From JADFRG01 sp046759305 (lineage in GTDB: Bacteria; Chloroflexota; Anaerolineae; Anaerolineales; E44-bin32), in the NCBI GenBank assembly GCA_046759305.1, contig JBHIBY010000016.1, positions 1-39,610 of the forward strand: a DNA stretch of 39,610 bases, read 5' to 3'. Within the stretch, counting starts at the first letter, position 1; every line of letters starts with the position of its first letter. Shown here one piece after another: positions 14,819 to 24,034 of the stretch. The notes under the pieces are model-generated. The model saw nothing but the letters and a program-made list of their open reading frames with translations. It did not search any database and was not told where the DNA came from. The position numbers were made by a program, and so were the translations under genes.

Positions 14819-16795
14819 TTAGTCACTGAACGAGTAGGTATAGCTAGCAGGCTGCCGGGTGACGCGTGTCGTGGGGACCACCACCAGCACCCCAGCTTCG
14901 TCCTCGCCGATGTCGATCGGAATCTGAGCTGTGTTGCCAGCACCGAGCGGGATGTATTCGACCGTCGTCTCATCTCCGAGCGAGATCCACGCCAACCGAA
15001 AAGTTTGGGGCAGCACGTTCTGGATGCGAACCCAACCTTCTGCTTCCCAGTCGCCGTCGTCTGCTTCTAAGTCGCTAAAGTATCCGATCTCGGGAATCGA
15101 GATATCATCGATCATCATGCCCTCGCCATTCTGGGCAAGATCCGTAACATACTCGAAGCGAAGAACGACTTCTTTCCCAGCGTAATCTGAAAGGTCGACG
15201 GTCTCTTCTATCCAGCGGGATTGCGGTGTGTCTCCAGTGTAGCCCCACCCGTAGCTATTGCCATTTGGATTGCGGTCAGTACTGGACGGTGTCTGAAGGA
15301 TCTCCCAACTTTCCCCCCCATCGTCGGAGAGAACCAGGAATACATAATCCCAAACTTCCTCTATGTCGTACCAGGTCTGATAAGTCAGGCTTGCTGGGCC
15401 GCTGACATCCGTCAGATCGAAGGTCTGCGTCAAGCGCATGTCGGCCGTGTCGCCTTTGTTGGACCAGAAAGCGTATTCGCCTGAAAATGGATCGGTAGGA
15501 AGGAGCTGATTCTCATCCACGCCATCGAAGGCCAATATACGCTGACCTTCGCAAAAGAACCCTACGTAATGAACGCCAAATTGGTTCACTTCTCTCTGCT
15601 TTTCCTGATTGGGGCAATTCCTCAGACCTTCCGTCAGGGTTGTCTTGCTCAGCTGCGCGAACTCCTCATACGAGAATCGGCCATCTGCGACATCCTGGTC
15701 ATCCAGGTAGTTCGCGATAACCCAATCTAGGATGACGCCATCCGCACCGTAGAGTTCTCCGGTCAAGGGGTCCACCGCTCCAGCCTCCTCAAACGCTAGA
15801 TCGATACCCGCCAGGCCGTTGGCGGGATGCGCTGCCATTTCCTTTGTCAGGTCTTCTCCGAAACGGTCGAAAAAGTAATACATGAAGAGAGATGCCGCAC
15901 CGTAATTGGGTCCTGCATCGTCCGGATCCCAGTCGTTTAAGGATCGATCCGGATCATTGGTGTACAAGGGGTGTCGGATGGCGGTGCCAAATCCGTTGAG
16001 ATGTGCGGAGAGTTCGGCGAGCCCCTCGCTCACCCAGAGCGCCTCATCGACATCGACATTGAAGTTAATCATGTGTTGAAACTCATGAGCCAGTACCCCG
16101 TAGGTGAATTCTTGATCTAGATCTACCGTCGATGCGTTGAAATAGAACATCTCGTGCCCGTTGGAATCCTCCCGCACAAGCGGGTGCACCGAGTCGACGG
16201 AGCTGAAGTAGCCTGCGATGCCAGATCCCAACCCTTTTGCATACAGGATGTAAATGTGCGGATCGCCGTCAATGCCCGGATTAGGCTCGCTTCCGAAGAA
16301 CTCGCGGGTAACAGGATAAATGCGGTTCTCGAAGGTCAGCGCAAGTCGCTCCAACTCAGCCTCATCGTACTCTGCGCTATTGCCGATCCAGAAGTAGGCA
16401 TGATCTGTCACATACTGCAGCGTGGCGTTCACATCGAACTGATCGTCTGTATCTTGATTGCTTGCATGGAAAACATGGCGAGCGCCAACTTGGAGCGGCG
16501 CTGCAGGTGGGTCCAGCATCTCCGGGATCTCCTCGGTTACTCCCCCTAACCTGTGCGCTAGGTCGATAGGGTCCGCCTTCGGAACTTCCGCCGATCCCAA
16601 GGTGTCGAGGGTCTCTGATTCGATTTTGACCGCCTCCACCGTTGGCGAAGGGACTGCCGTATCGGTTGGCTCAGGCGCAGCTGCGTCAGCCGCGGTCGGC
16701 GCAGGTGCGGCGGTGGGTATCGGCGATGGTTCGGTAGTGCATGCACCGACAAAGGCCGCGGCGATGAGAGCCAGCAAAAGTGGAGTGCGCTTCAT
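14819..16795 (-). CDS. Secreted zinc metalloprotease lipoprotein (HExxH, hyicolysin-like)
   Basis: A 658-aa lipoprotein with signal peptide and lipobox VGAC (Cys19), then an Ala/Pro/Thr linker. The zinc site is HEFQHMINF (His237, Glu238, His241) with the third ligand probably Glu257 in SEGLAEL, the gluzincin arrangement seen in M30-type proteases. The C-terminal half contains a MAM/immune-inhibitor-A-like beta-sandwich (TQTFDLTDV ... LTYQTWYDIEEVWDY ... DDGGESWEIL ... MMIDDI), as in M6/M30 extracellular proteases. Expected role is degradation of external protein. ATG 16795 is preferred over GTG 16810, because MKRTPLLLAL is a better signal-peptide start. Confidence 0.85.
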   Translation of the reverse strand: MKRTPLLLALIAAAFVGACTTEPSPIPTAAPAPTAADAAAPEPTDTAVPSPTVEAVKIESETLDTLGSAEVPKADPIDLAHRLGGVTEEIPEMLDPPAAPLQVGARHVFHASNQDTDDQFDVNATLQYVTDHAYFWIGNSAEYDEAELERLALTFENRIYPVTREFFGSEPNPGIDGDPHIYILYAKGLGSGIAGYFSSVDSVHPLVREDSNGHEMFYFNASTVDLDQEFTYGVLAHEFQHMINFNVDVDEALWVSEGLAELSAHLNGFGTAIRHPLYTNDPDRSLNDWDPDDAGPNYGAASLFMYYFFDRFGEDLTKEMAAHPANGLAGIDLAFEEAGAVDPLTGELYGADGVILDWVIANYLDDQDVADGRFSYEEFAQLSKTTLTEGLRNCPNQEKQREVNQFGVHYVGFFCEGQRILAFDGVDENQLLPTDPFSGEYAFWSNKGDTADMRLTQTFDLTDVSGPASLTYQTWYDIEEVWDYVFLVLSDDGGESWEILQTPSSTDRNPNGNSYGWGYTGDTPQSRWIEETVDLSDYAGKEVVLRFEYVTDLAQNGEGMMIDDISIPEIGYFSDLEADDGDWEAEGWVRIQNVLPQTFRLAWISLGDETTVEYIPLGAGNTAQIPIDIGEDEAGVLVVVPTTRVTRQPASYTYSFSD

Positions 16796-16896
16796 TTTCA
16801 AGGTTTCCACAGCGAGCGCCCATTCTACTCCAGGCAGCGTATCAAGGGCACTTCTTCGAAGAAGCAGCCAATTTGGGATTTTAGAACGGGGAAAAG

Positions 16897-19239
16897 CTAC
16901 GACCAGAAGATCGGTAAGAAGATCAGGGTGACGATCAATACCACCGCCGTCAGAGGCAAACCTACCTTCAAATAGTCACTAAATTTGTACCCGCCAGGGC
17001 CCATGACCAGGCTGTTGGCTGGATGGGCGACAGGACTTAAGAAGCTTGCAGAGGCGGAGATAGCGATCACCATCGCCAGCGAGTGGACGGAGATCCCCAG
17101 ATCGGCTGCGGTATTGATGGCGATAGGCGCCATGAGAACCGTCACCGCAGCATTTGGCATGATCTGGGAAGTGGCCGCAGTCAGCGCAAAGAGGGCGGTC
17201 ACAACCGCTGCCGTGCCGGCCTCACCGACTAGATCAACCACTTGGGACGCGATGAAAGCCGCTGTACCGCTTTGCTGCATTGCGATCCCTAACGGCAGCA
17301 TGCCGGCAATGAGGAACACCGCTCGCCACTCGATATAACGATAGGCTTCCTCCATGGTCAGACAGCGCGTGAGCACCATCGCTGTAGCCCCGACCACGGC
17401 CGCGATCGCGATCGGTACCCAGCCAATTATCACCGGAACCAACACAGCCGCCATGATGAGTGCTGCCAACGGGGCTTTCGTAATTCGTGGTTCCTCCTGT
17501 GCTTCACGCGTTAGTACGAGAAAATCCGGCTCGCTGCCCAGCACTCTCAACCGATCGCGAGGCCCATAGAGAAGCAAGGCGTCTCCAAATTTGAGGGGAA
17601 AGTTACGCAGGTCCGACCGGTGTGGTGTTCCGCCGCGCCAGATGGCAAGCACGCTCAAACCATACTTGTCTCGAAAGTGGAGCTGACGAAGCGTCTTTCC
17701 GTCTAGCGTCGAGGAGGGCGACAGCACTACGCCGGCCAGCCCCACTCGGCCACTCTCCAGCGTTTCCATATCGATGGGGCGCTCGGTATCAACAATGAGG
17801 TCTCGAAGCCCGCGCAAAGTTTCGATGTCTTTCGGACCACCCTGCACGAGCAGTCGATCACCGGCCTCGACCACTTCGTCCGGAGTGGGGGCCAACCGAT
17901 TCTGACCGTCCCGCTCAATGCCCAGCACCGATAGGCCAAAGGCGTCGCCCAATCGGCTTTCCTCCAGGCTCTTCCCGGCGAGGCTTGAATCACGGGGAAT
18001 GCTCAACGCCAGCAAACACTCCTGGAGCTCAAACTGATCTTGAACCTCATTCGTGTTGAGTCGGTTCACGGTTTGGAACTCGAGAATTCCGCGCAGGAAT
18101 TTGATCTGCATGCGGTTCGCCTGGACCAATAAGTGGTCATCTGCGCTCAACGGCTGGTCGGAGAGATCCGTATATCGGATCCTGCCGTCGCGTCGAATGG
18201 CCAATATGCTCACACCGAATTGGTGGCGAAACCCACTTTGTAGCAAAGTGCGACCCACCAGCGGGGAGCTTGGCGCGATCCGCACCTCCGCAAATGCAGT
18301 CTCGGGGGATTCGAGTGCCTCGATATCGACCGCTTGCTCATCGACTTCCAGGTTCTGACGGCCGTGGAGCTCCTGCAAACGGTCCAGGCTACCCTGAACG
18401 ATCAGGTCGTCGTCTTCCTGCAGAAGTGCGCTGGGCCCCGGCGCCAGGTGGCGCTCGTCCTCACGCAGAATTGCCAGCACGTTGAGTCCCAGCGCTGCGC
18501 CCATCCGGCTGGCAGCCAGCGTCCGATCCTTCAAGGCAGATCCCACCCCGACCTTCACATAGAACATCCGCTCCTGGAATCCGAAAAGCGTTCCTAGATC
18601 GGCATCCGTGGAGGACTTGGTGATGTCACGGCTGGGCAGGATGTAGCGGCCCGCCAACACCATGAAAACCACTCCTACAAGCATTACCGGAATGCCTACG
18701 TAGGCGTAGTCAAAGAATGCGAACGGCTCGAGCTCGAAGCCCACCAATGCCTGGTTGACCAGGATATTGGGAGGTGTTCCGATAAGGGTTGTCAGGCCTC
18801 CAAGCAGAGCTCCAAAGGCTAGCGGCATTAGAAGGCGAGAAGGGGGAGTCCCGGTCCGGCGCGCCAGGTCCATGATCACCGGGAGCAGCAAAGCTGCCAC
18901 GCCTACATTGTTGAGGAAAGCTGACATCACCCCTGCGGTCAGCATGATGACCACAATCATGCGCGCCTCACCACCGCCAGCTAGCTTGAACACCTGATCG
19001 CCCAGGATGTTCGCCACGCCGGTTCGCGTCAAGCCGCCGCTCAGGATGAACACTGCCCAGACCGTCACGACGGCTGGGCTGCTGAATCCGGATAAAGCTT
19101 GCGCATCGGTGACAAGACCGGAGAGTGCAAGGCCGCCAAGCACCATCAAGGCGACCACGTCCATCCGAACCTTTTCGCTGACCAGCAGCACAAAAGCGAA
19201 AAAGAGGATCGCCAGCACGAGTCCCATCTCGCCAGTCAT
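16897..19239 (-). CDS. SLC13-family ion/anion transporter with four RCK_C (TrkA_C) domains
   Basis: A 780-aa transporter of the DASS/SLC13 permease type. The first membrane half (residues 1-210) carries SAFLNNVGVAALLLPV and TLIGTPPNILVNQ, and the last half (about 590-780) carries PNAAVTVLMAPIAI and SPVAHPANSLVMGPGGY, the paired inverted motifs. Between them are four tandem RCK_C/TrkA_C-like units starting near residues 225, 310, 405 and 500. Each has a VxxxSxLxGxTL core followed by FGxSVLAIxRxG and a DxLLVxG end. Such domains bind small ligands and gate transport. Relatives usually have two. Likely sulfate, dicarboxylate or another anion; not determined. The start is ATG 19239 or 19227. Confidence 0.88.
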   Translation of the reverse strand: MTGEMGLVLAILFFAFVLLVSEKVRMDVVALMVLGGLALSGLVTDAQALSGFSSPAVVTVWAVFILSGGLTRTGVANILGDQVFKLAGGGEARMIVVIMLTAGVMSAFLNNVGVAALLLPVIMDLARRTGTPPSRLLMPLAFGALLGGLTTLIGTPPNILVNQALVGFELEPFAFFDYAYVGIPVMLVGVVFMVLAGRYILPSRDITKSSTDADLGTLFGFQERMFYVKVGVGSALKDRTLAASRMGAALGLNVLAILREDERHLAPGPSALLQEDDDLIVQGSLDRLQELHGRQNLEVDEQAVDIEALESPETAFAEVRIAPSSPLVGRTLLQSGFRHQFGVSILAIRRDGRIRYTDLSDQPLSADDHLLVQANRMQIKFLRGILEFQTVNRLNTNEVQDQFELQECLLALSIPRDSSLAGKSLEESRLGDAFGLSVLGIERDGQNRLAPTPDEVVEAGDRLLVQGGPKDIETLRGLRDLIVDTERPIDMETLESGRVGLAGVVLSPSSTLDGKTLRQLHFRDKYGLSVLAIWRGGTPHRSDLRNFPLKFGDALLLYGPRDRLRVLGSEPDFLVLTREAQEEPRITKAPLAALIMAAVLVPVIIGWVPIAIAAVVGATAMVLTRCLTMEEAYRYIEWRAVFLIAGMLPLGIAMQQSGTAAFIASQVVDLVGEAGTAAVVTALFALTAATSQIMPNAAVTVLMAPIAINTAADLGISVHSLAMVIAISASASFLSPVAHPANSLVMGPGGYKFSDYLKVGLPLTAVVLIVTLIFLPIFWS

Positions 19240-19416
19240 TAGGTTAGTTCAGCGAGCTCCATAAGGATTCGTTTCGAACACCAGTCGATATTGTTTCTCA
19301 TACGTAAATTGATTTCCGTCGGTGATGCTGTATGTATTGATGCGCATTGACATCCGAGTGATTCATTGAGGATGCCCTCGCATCGTTTCTGTTTCCGAGC
19401 GCGGACCCCACAGGGA

Positions 19417-20322
19417 TCAGGAGGTAGCCCTCATCTCTCCACCTGCTGGGGTCAGGTGGTCGTGCAGCAATTCCTTCGCATATTCTACGATCTCTCGTGT
19501 GAGCTCGCGCGCATCTCGATCTCCGGCGACGATCGGCTTGCCATAGCTCAGGCGCGTAGTAACCGATATAGCGTAGGGTAGCAGCGCCTGTTGGATGACC
19601 TGGACGATCTCGGCCAGCAGTTGTCGCTGCCGCGGATCTCTTGGCCAGCGAGTGACCGGATTGCGCAGGCTCCCGCGCGCGAGCACGCCGCTGACGATGG
19701 TGGTCACGACATTGGCTTGGGGAACCTCGCGTGCAATCAACCCTAGGCTGGCCGACCAGCGCGAGAGCGATTCCATTGCTCCGGGAAGCCAGGCTGGATC
19801 CGGCTCTACTTTACCTCTCGGAAACAGCAGCAACGCGCCTCCATCCCGCAGATGGCGAACACTAGAGCGTACCACTTCCATGCGTTTGTGTGGCTCGATA
19901 GGATCGGTATAGATAAAGTGCTCGGCCGAGTTCCGAAGGCTGCGAATGAAAGGCAGGGCGCTGACCACGATCTTCAGATCGTTGCGCGGAAGACTGGCTG
20001 CGATCGCTAAACCATCCGCTGATCCTGGATGATTGGATACCACGAGCAGCGGTCCGGCGGCAGGGACCTGTTGTTGGCCCTCAACTTCAAGGCGATTCAC
20101 GAATCTTGGGAGCGCTTCCCGAGCGGCTTCTCGCAAGCCGGACTCGGCCACCGTCCGGTCAAATCGCGTCGCTACTTCTGCAAAGCGACGCAGGGGGGCC
20201 CACAGCAGGGGATTGAGCAAATGCCTCAAGCGCGTATCCGGGGCAAGACCGAGCACCTTCCAGATTTCCTGGGAAAGCTCTTGCATCAGCTCTCGCACGG
20301 TAGGGTATTCGATCTCTTGCAT
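19417..20322 (-). CDS. PlsC-like 1-acyl-glycerol-3-phosphate acyltransferase family protein
   Basis: An acyltransferase of the glycerolipid type, acting at the cytoplasmic membrane face. The catalytic block NHPGSADG gives the His-x4-Asp pair H98/D103, and LFPRGKVEP near residue 167 is a variant of the FPEG acyl-acceptor motif with Arg for Glu. There are no obvious membrane helices. The reading frame is open 55 codons further, but that part overlaps the divergent SDR gene and lacks family similarity; ATG 20322 gives 301 aa, a normal size. The exact acyl donor and acceptor cannot be told. The C-terminal half (about 200-300) is a separate helical region. Confidence 0.82.
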   Translation of the reverse strand: MQEIEYPTVRELMQELSQEIWKVLGLAPDTRLRHLLNPLLWAPLRRFAEVATRFDRTVAESGLREAAREALPRFVNRLEVEGQQQVPAAGPLLVVSNHPGSADGLAIAASLPRNDLKIVVSALPFIRSLRNSAEHFIYTDPIEPHKRMEVVRSSVRHLRDGGALLLFPRGKVEPDPAWLPGAMESLSRWSASLGLIAREVPQANVVTTIVSGVLARGSLRNPVTRWPRDPRQRQLLAEIVQVIQQALLPYAISVTTRLSYGKPIVAGDRDARELTREIVEYAKELLHDHLTPAGGEMRATS

Positions 20323-20420
20323 GATTCCGGCATCATTATAGCGTCCGCGATCGCACATACAGGGTTGACCTGCCGGACATCCGCACGCAGAATAAGCTAT
20401 CAGGTTCGGTTGGAGGCTAG

Positions 20421-21185
20421 ATGGAAATATCCCTGAAGGATAAGGTCGCCATTGTGACGGGTGCTTCATTCGGACTTGGCCGCGCAATCGCGGGGGCCTA
20501 TGCTGCGGCTGGAGCCAAAGTCGTGTTGGCTAGCAGGAAAGCAGAAGGTCTGGAGATCGCAGCAAGCGAGATCAAGGCAGAGGGTGGATCGGCTCTTCCG
20601 ATCGAGACGCATGTCGGGGATGAAGATGCCATCCAGAGGCTGATCGACAGAACGGTCGAGACATACGGAGGAGTTGATCTTCTGGTGAGCAATGCGGGAA
20701 CGAATCCCCACTTCGGCCCAACGCTGGACGCAACCGCGGCTTTGTGGGACAAGATCATGGAGGTCAACCTGCGCGGCGCTTTTCTTTTGTGTCGAGCGGC
20801 ATCACCTCATATGGAGGCCGGTAGCAAGATCATACTTATGTCGTCGATCGCAGGATTTCGGCCTTCGACCGGGCTCGGAATCTACAGCGTCTCAAAAGCC
20901 GGACTGAATATGCTGACGATGGTCCTAGCAAACGAGCTCGGACCCAAGGGAATTCGCGTCAATGCGCTGGCGCCGGGAACAATCAAGACTCGCTTCAGCC
21001 GCGCGCTTACCGAAAGTGATGAGATATCCGAGCGCATCCTTTCCCGTACTCCGCTCGGGTATTTTGGAGAGCCGCAGGATGTGGTTGGGGCCGCGCTATA
21101 CCTGGCCTCCGACTTCTCGGATTACGTAAACGGTTCAATTTTGACGATTGATGGAGGGGTGATAGCCTCTGCCGGGCTCGGGTGA
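20421..21185 (+). CDS. Short-chain dehydrogenase/reductase (SDR)
   Basis: A classical SDR of 254 aa that reduces or oxidises a carbonyl/hydroxyl substrate with NAD(P)H. The cofactor loop is TGASFGLG (13-20), with NAG at 91-93. The active site is Asn115, Ser141/142, Tyr155 and Lys159 (GIYSVSKAG). The end, NGSILTIDGG, is family-typical. ATG 20421 has GGAGG seven bases upstream. An Arg at position 39 (ASRKAE) after the second beta strand favours NADPH. It is divergent from the acyltransferase by about 100 bp and convergent with the rhomboid, leaving only 3 bp. Substrate unknown. Confidence 0.92.
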   Translation: MEISLKDKVAIVTGASFGLGRAIAGAYAAAGAKVVLASRKAEGLEIAASEIKAEGGSALPIETHVGDEDAIQRLIDRTVETYGGVDLLVSNAGTNPHFGPTLDATAALWDKIMEVNLRGAFLLCRAASPHMEAGSKIILMSSIAGFRPSTGLGIYSVSKAGLNMLTMVLANELGPKGIRVNALAPGTIKTRFSRALTESDEISERILSRTPLGYFGEPQDVVGAALYLASDFSDYVNGSILTIDGGVIASAGLG

Positions 21186-21188
21186 AGC

Positions 21189-22238
21189 CTATGTCCGACC
21201 GAGCATCTGGTTCAGGGGTCGTACTCTAAATTGATACGCAAAGAGCGCACCTGCCAGGAATCCACCGATGTGGGCCATCCAGGCCACCTGACTCCCGACT
21301 GTAAGCGCCTCCAATAGATTCCATCCGATCCATATCACCACAAACCACGCCACCCGGACTCTAAAGCGAAGGATGCGAAACATCTGATAGATCTTCACTC
21401 GCGGAAAGATCACCAGGTAAGCTGCCATGACCCCCGCAACGGCAGCGGAGGCACCCACGACCGGAGTCAGAGGATCGCCCTGCATAGCCGCTTGTAAGAC
21501 CGAGCCAGCCAGGCCTGCAGCAAAGTAGAGCGCCAAGAATGCCCGACCCCCCAAGTAATCCTCGACATTGTCCCCAAAAACATACAAATAGTAGGCATTA
21601 CCGGCCAGATGCAGGATCCCCGCATGCAAGAACATAGAGGTAATCAGGGTCCACAGGCTTCTTCCCGAACGAATCTGCGCCGGAACCAATGCCAGCTGAT
21701 CGGTAAAGCTGCCGAAATCGTCCGCGAATTGGACTACGAATACTGCAACGATGAGGCCAATCAAGGCCAACGTGGCCCTCGGTCGGTTGTGGATCGGGTT
21801 CCAAATCTCTAGTGGAAATTGGCTGATTAATTGAAAGATGTATCCGATAGGTCCCGTGCGGACATCCTTAGTGGCGAGCCCAGTCGTTTCGTCCTGACCG
21901 GCGTTCATGACAATTTCACGCAGTGCCTTTCCTTCTTCGGAATCCAGCCATATGCCCCGACACTTGGGGCACAGATCGATCTCAACCAGCTCCTCGGCGT
22001 ACGCCACCTCATAGACTTTCAGCGGGCTACCATCTGTGGGGCAATACAGCTGCCATCGTCCCAGGTCTATGGCGATCGCCGATCCTGCCCACACTTCGGG
22101 ATCGACGAAGGGACCAAAAACCTGAGGGCCGCCCTCCGGCTCGAGGTAGCTACCACCACACCTCCGGCAGTGGTCCAATTCGATTTCCTTATGCGTGACT
22201 TCTTCGAGCGGATAGGTACAGCGCGGGCAACTTTTCAT
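21189..22238 (-). CDS. Rhomboid intramembrane protease with N-terminal double zinc finger
   Basis: A 349-aa fusion. The N-terminus has two zf-TFIIB-like zinc knuckles: CPRC...CRRCGG (4-28) and CPTDG...CPKCRGIWLD (66-99). The rhomboid domain follows from about residue 155 with six helices. Asn214 in HLAGNAYYLYVFG, the nucleophile Ser264 in VGASAAVAG and His323 in MAHIGGFLAG form the expected oxyanion and dyad residues. The Gly after Ser in GxSG is Ala here; activity is likely but should be noted. It would cleave transmembrane helices of other proteins, with the zinc part in the cytoplasm, perhaps for substrate recruitment. The start is ATG 22238, with a weak Shine-Dalgarno. Confidence 0.88.
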   Translation of the reverse strand: MKSCPRCTYPLEEVTHKEIELDHCRRCGGSYLEPEGGPQVFGPFVDPEVWAGSAIAIDLGRWQLYCPTDGSPLKVYEVAYAEELVEIDLCPKCRGIWLDSEEGKALREIVMNAGQDETTGLATKDVRTGPIGYIFQLISQFPLEIWNPIHNRPRATLALIGLIVAVFVVQFADDFGSFTDQLALVPAQIRSGRSLWTLITSMFLHAGILHLAGNAYYLYVFGDNVEDYLGGRAFLALYFAAGLAGSVLQAAMQGDPLTPVVGASAAVAGVMAAYLVIFPRVKIYQMFRILRFRVRVAWFVVIWIGWNLLEALTVGSQVAWMAHIGGFLAGALFAYQFRVRPLNQMLGRT

Positions 22239-22332
22239 GTCAGTAGGGATAACCCTTGAAACGCTCCGCAGCGTCGCGGCAGCAACCTGAATTGTGGTAC
22301 TCTCATGCGCGTTTCAGAATTCGGGAACTCTC

Positions 22333-22362
22333 TTGAGATCTTATGCGTCATATTTACATAAG
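22333..22362 (+). promoter_or_regulatory. Possible promoter/dyad upstream of META gene
   Basis: A TTGAGA (22333-22338) is followed after 16 bp by TACATA (22355-22360), a plausible sigma-70 promoter for the META lipoprotein. The dyad CTTATG-N11-CATAAG (22340-22362) overlaps its spacer and -10, as an operator would. Confidence 0.35.
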
Positions 22363-22385
22363 AACAAATGCGGAGGAAGAATCCC

Positions 22386-23174
22386 ATGAAACACTGGACC
22401 ATATTATTCGCTAGGATGGCAATTCTCGCGCTCGCTTCTTGCTCGTCAGCAGGAGACGGCGCGAGCTTGGAGGGCACAGTTTGGGAGCTCGAGTCCTTTC
22501 AGAATAGCGATGGCGAGACGATAGGCGTGATACCGAACTCAGGTGCCCGAGCCGAGTTTGAAAACAGCGAAGTATCCGGCACGTCAGGCTGCAATTCCTT
22601 CTTCGGATCATATGAAGTCGATGGAAACTCAATTTCCATCGGACCCCTTGGCTCTACGTTGATGGGTTGCCTCGGACCGCTGGGGGAGCAGGAAATTGGC
22701 TTCATGGCTTCGTTTGGATCCGCCGCAACTTATGAGATTTCCGGTGACACACTCACCCTGTCCAACGACAACGGCGAAGTGGTAGTCACGTTTGTCGAAG
22801 GGGAGCCGCTCAGCCTGACCGGGATCAAATGGATCGCGAGCGGCGTAAACAATGGCCGCGGGGGAGTGGAATCCGTCGTACTCAGCAATGAAATCACAGC
22901 CGTGTTTAGCGAGGATGGATCCGTGACCGGTTCGGCAGGCTGCAACAATTACGGCGGGACCTACGCAGTTAACGGTGAGCAAATCTCGATCGGCCCGCTG
23001 GCTGTAACGGAGATGTTCTGCGAACAGCCGGAGGGCACGATGGAGCAGGAGGCGGAGTACCTGATTGCACTTGGAAGCGTGGCTAACTGGAGCATCGACG
23101 GGGATCAGCTGAATCTACGCACCGAGGATGGCGCGAGGGCCATCGCCTATTACGCGGGAAATCCCGCCGAGTAA
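22386..23174 (+). CDS. Lipoprotein with two META (HslJ-like) domains
   Basis: Signal peptide MKHWTILFARMAILALASC gives a lipobox at Cys19. Two META domains follow: the first at about residues 25-115 (LEGTVWELESF ... EVSGTSGCNSFFGSYEVDG), the second at about 120-255 (LTGIKWIASGV ... SVTGSAGCNNYGGTYAVNG). Both keep the GCN-x2-GxY signature. HslJ/META proteins are associated with heat shock, novobiocin resistance or surface adhesion; biochemical role unclear. ATG 22386 has GGAGGA nine bases upstream. The stop is directly followed by the ATG of the aldo/keto reductase, so the two form an operon. Confidence 0.85.
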   Translation: MKHWTILFARMAILALASCSSAGDGASLEGTVWELESFQNSDGETIGVIPNSGARAEFENSEVSGTSGCNSFFGSYEVDGNSISIGPLGSTLMGCLGPLGEQEIGFMASFGSAATYEISGDTLTLSNDNGEVVVTFVEGEPLSLTGIKWIASGVNNGRGGVESVVLSNEITAVFSEDGSVTGSAGCNNYGGTYAVNGEQISIGPLAVTEMFCEQPEGTMEQEAEYLIALGSVANWSIDGDQLNLRTEDGARAIAYYAGNPAE

Positions 23175-23951
23175 ATGGAGTACGTTGAGCTTCAAGGTCA
23201 AAGCGTTCCCAAGATCGGCCTCGGAACCTGGAACATGCGTGGGAAGACCTGCTACCAGGCCACGCTGAACGCACTCTCGCTCGGATACCGTCATATCGAC
23301 ACCGCGGAAATGTATCGAAATGAGTCCGAGGTCGGGCGTGCCATCAACGATTCTGGCGTCGATCGTTCGGAAATCTTCCTGGTCACGAAGGTGTCCGCCT
23401 CCCACCTTGCTCACGATGGGGTGCTTCAAGCGGCGGCCAGCAGTCTGGAACGCCTGAGAATGTCCACAATTGACTTGTACCTCGTGCACTGGCCAAATGA
23501 TAGGATTCCAATCGGGGAGACCATGGCAGGCATGAACGAGCTCGTGACACGGGGGAAGGTGAGGCGGATTGGCGTCAGCAATTTTTCTGTTCGCCAGCTG
23601 CAGGAGGCAGAGTCCGCCTCCGCAGCTCGGATCTTCACCAACCAGATTGAATACTTCATCGGACATCCCCAGGATGCCATGCTCCGCTACTGCCAGGAGA
23701 ACGATGTTCTGCTTACGGCATATAGTCCGTTAGATAGAGGTCATCTGCGCCAGAGCCAAGCATTGGAAACCGTTGCAGAATCGCATGACGTAACTGTGGC
23801 CCAGGTTGCCCTCCGCTGGTTGATTCAACAGGAGCGCGTGGTCGCCATCCCGAAATCGGCTAATCCTGATCGGCAGCGTGAGAACCTTGACGTCTTCAGC
23901 TTCGAGCTGAGCGAAGAGCAGATGACTCAACTCTCAACAGCATATCGATAG
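23175..23951 (+). CDS. Aldo/keto reductase
   Basis: A 258-aa TIM-barrel NAD(P)H oxidoreductase that reduces aldehydes and ketones, including methylglyoxal-type compounds. The full catalytic tetrad is visible: Asp42 and Tyr47 in RHIDTAEMYRNE, Lys72 in FLVTKVS and His105 in LYLVHWPND. GVSNFS and the cofactor motif AIPKSANPDR are also present. It is somewhat shorter than the usual 270-280 aa. The start ATG immediately follows the TAA of the META lipoprotein (TAAATG), so translation is probably coupled. Such close pairing with a lipoprotein has no obvious pathway meaning. Confidence 0.92.
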   Translation: MEYVELQGQSVPKIGLGTWNMRGKTCYQATLNALSLGYRHIDTAEMYRNESEVGRAINDSGVDRSEIFLVTKVSASHLAHDGVLQAAASSLERLRMSTIDLYLVHWPNDRIPIGETMAGMNELVTRGKVRRIGVSNFSVRQLQEAESASAARIFTNQIEYFIGHPQDAMLRYCQENDVLLTAYSPLDRGHLRQSQALETVAESHDVTVAQVALRWLIQQERVVAIPKSANPDRQRENLDVFSFELSEEQMTQLSTAYR

Positions 23952-23977
23952 CGTGGGTGCGGTATTTCGGTTGTTAT

Positions 23978-24034
23978 TTCGCGCTGAGTTCGAGCCTTTA
24001 ATCCCCGCATACCCATGAAGCGCTTGTGCAGGAC
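23978..24034 (-). repeat. Dispersed intergenic repeat, copy C (inverted)
   Basis: On minus, 24034-24019 equals positions 60-75 of copy A over 16 of 16 bases. The block 23995-23978 (ending TCAGCGCGAA) matches the middle of copy B at 15 of 18. The two blocks are about 23 bp apart here. The rest of the gap between the aldo/keto reductase and the next small gene shows only a possible promoter, TTGCGG-N16-TACTCT at 24069-24096. Confidence 0.45.

Noticed and set aside
20323..20487. N-terminal extension of the acyltransferase
   Set aside because: Overlaps the start of the divergent SDR gene and its promoter, and has no similarity to the family.
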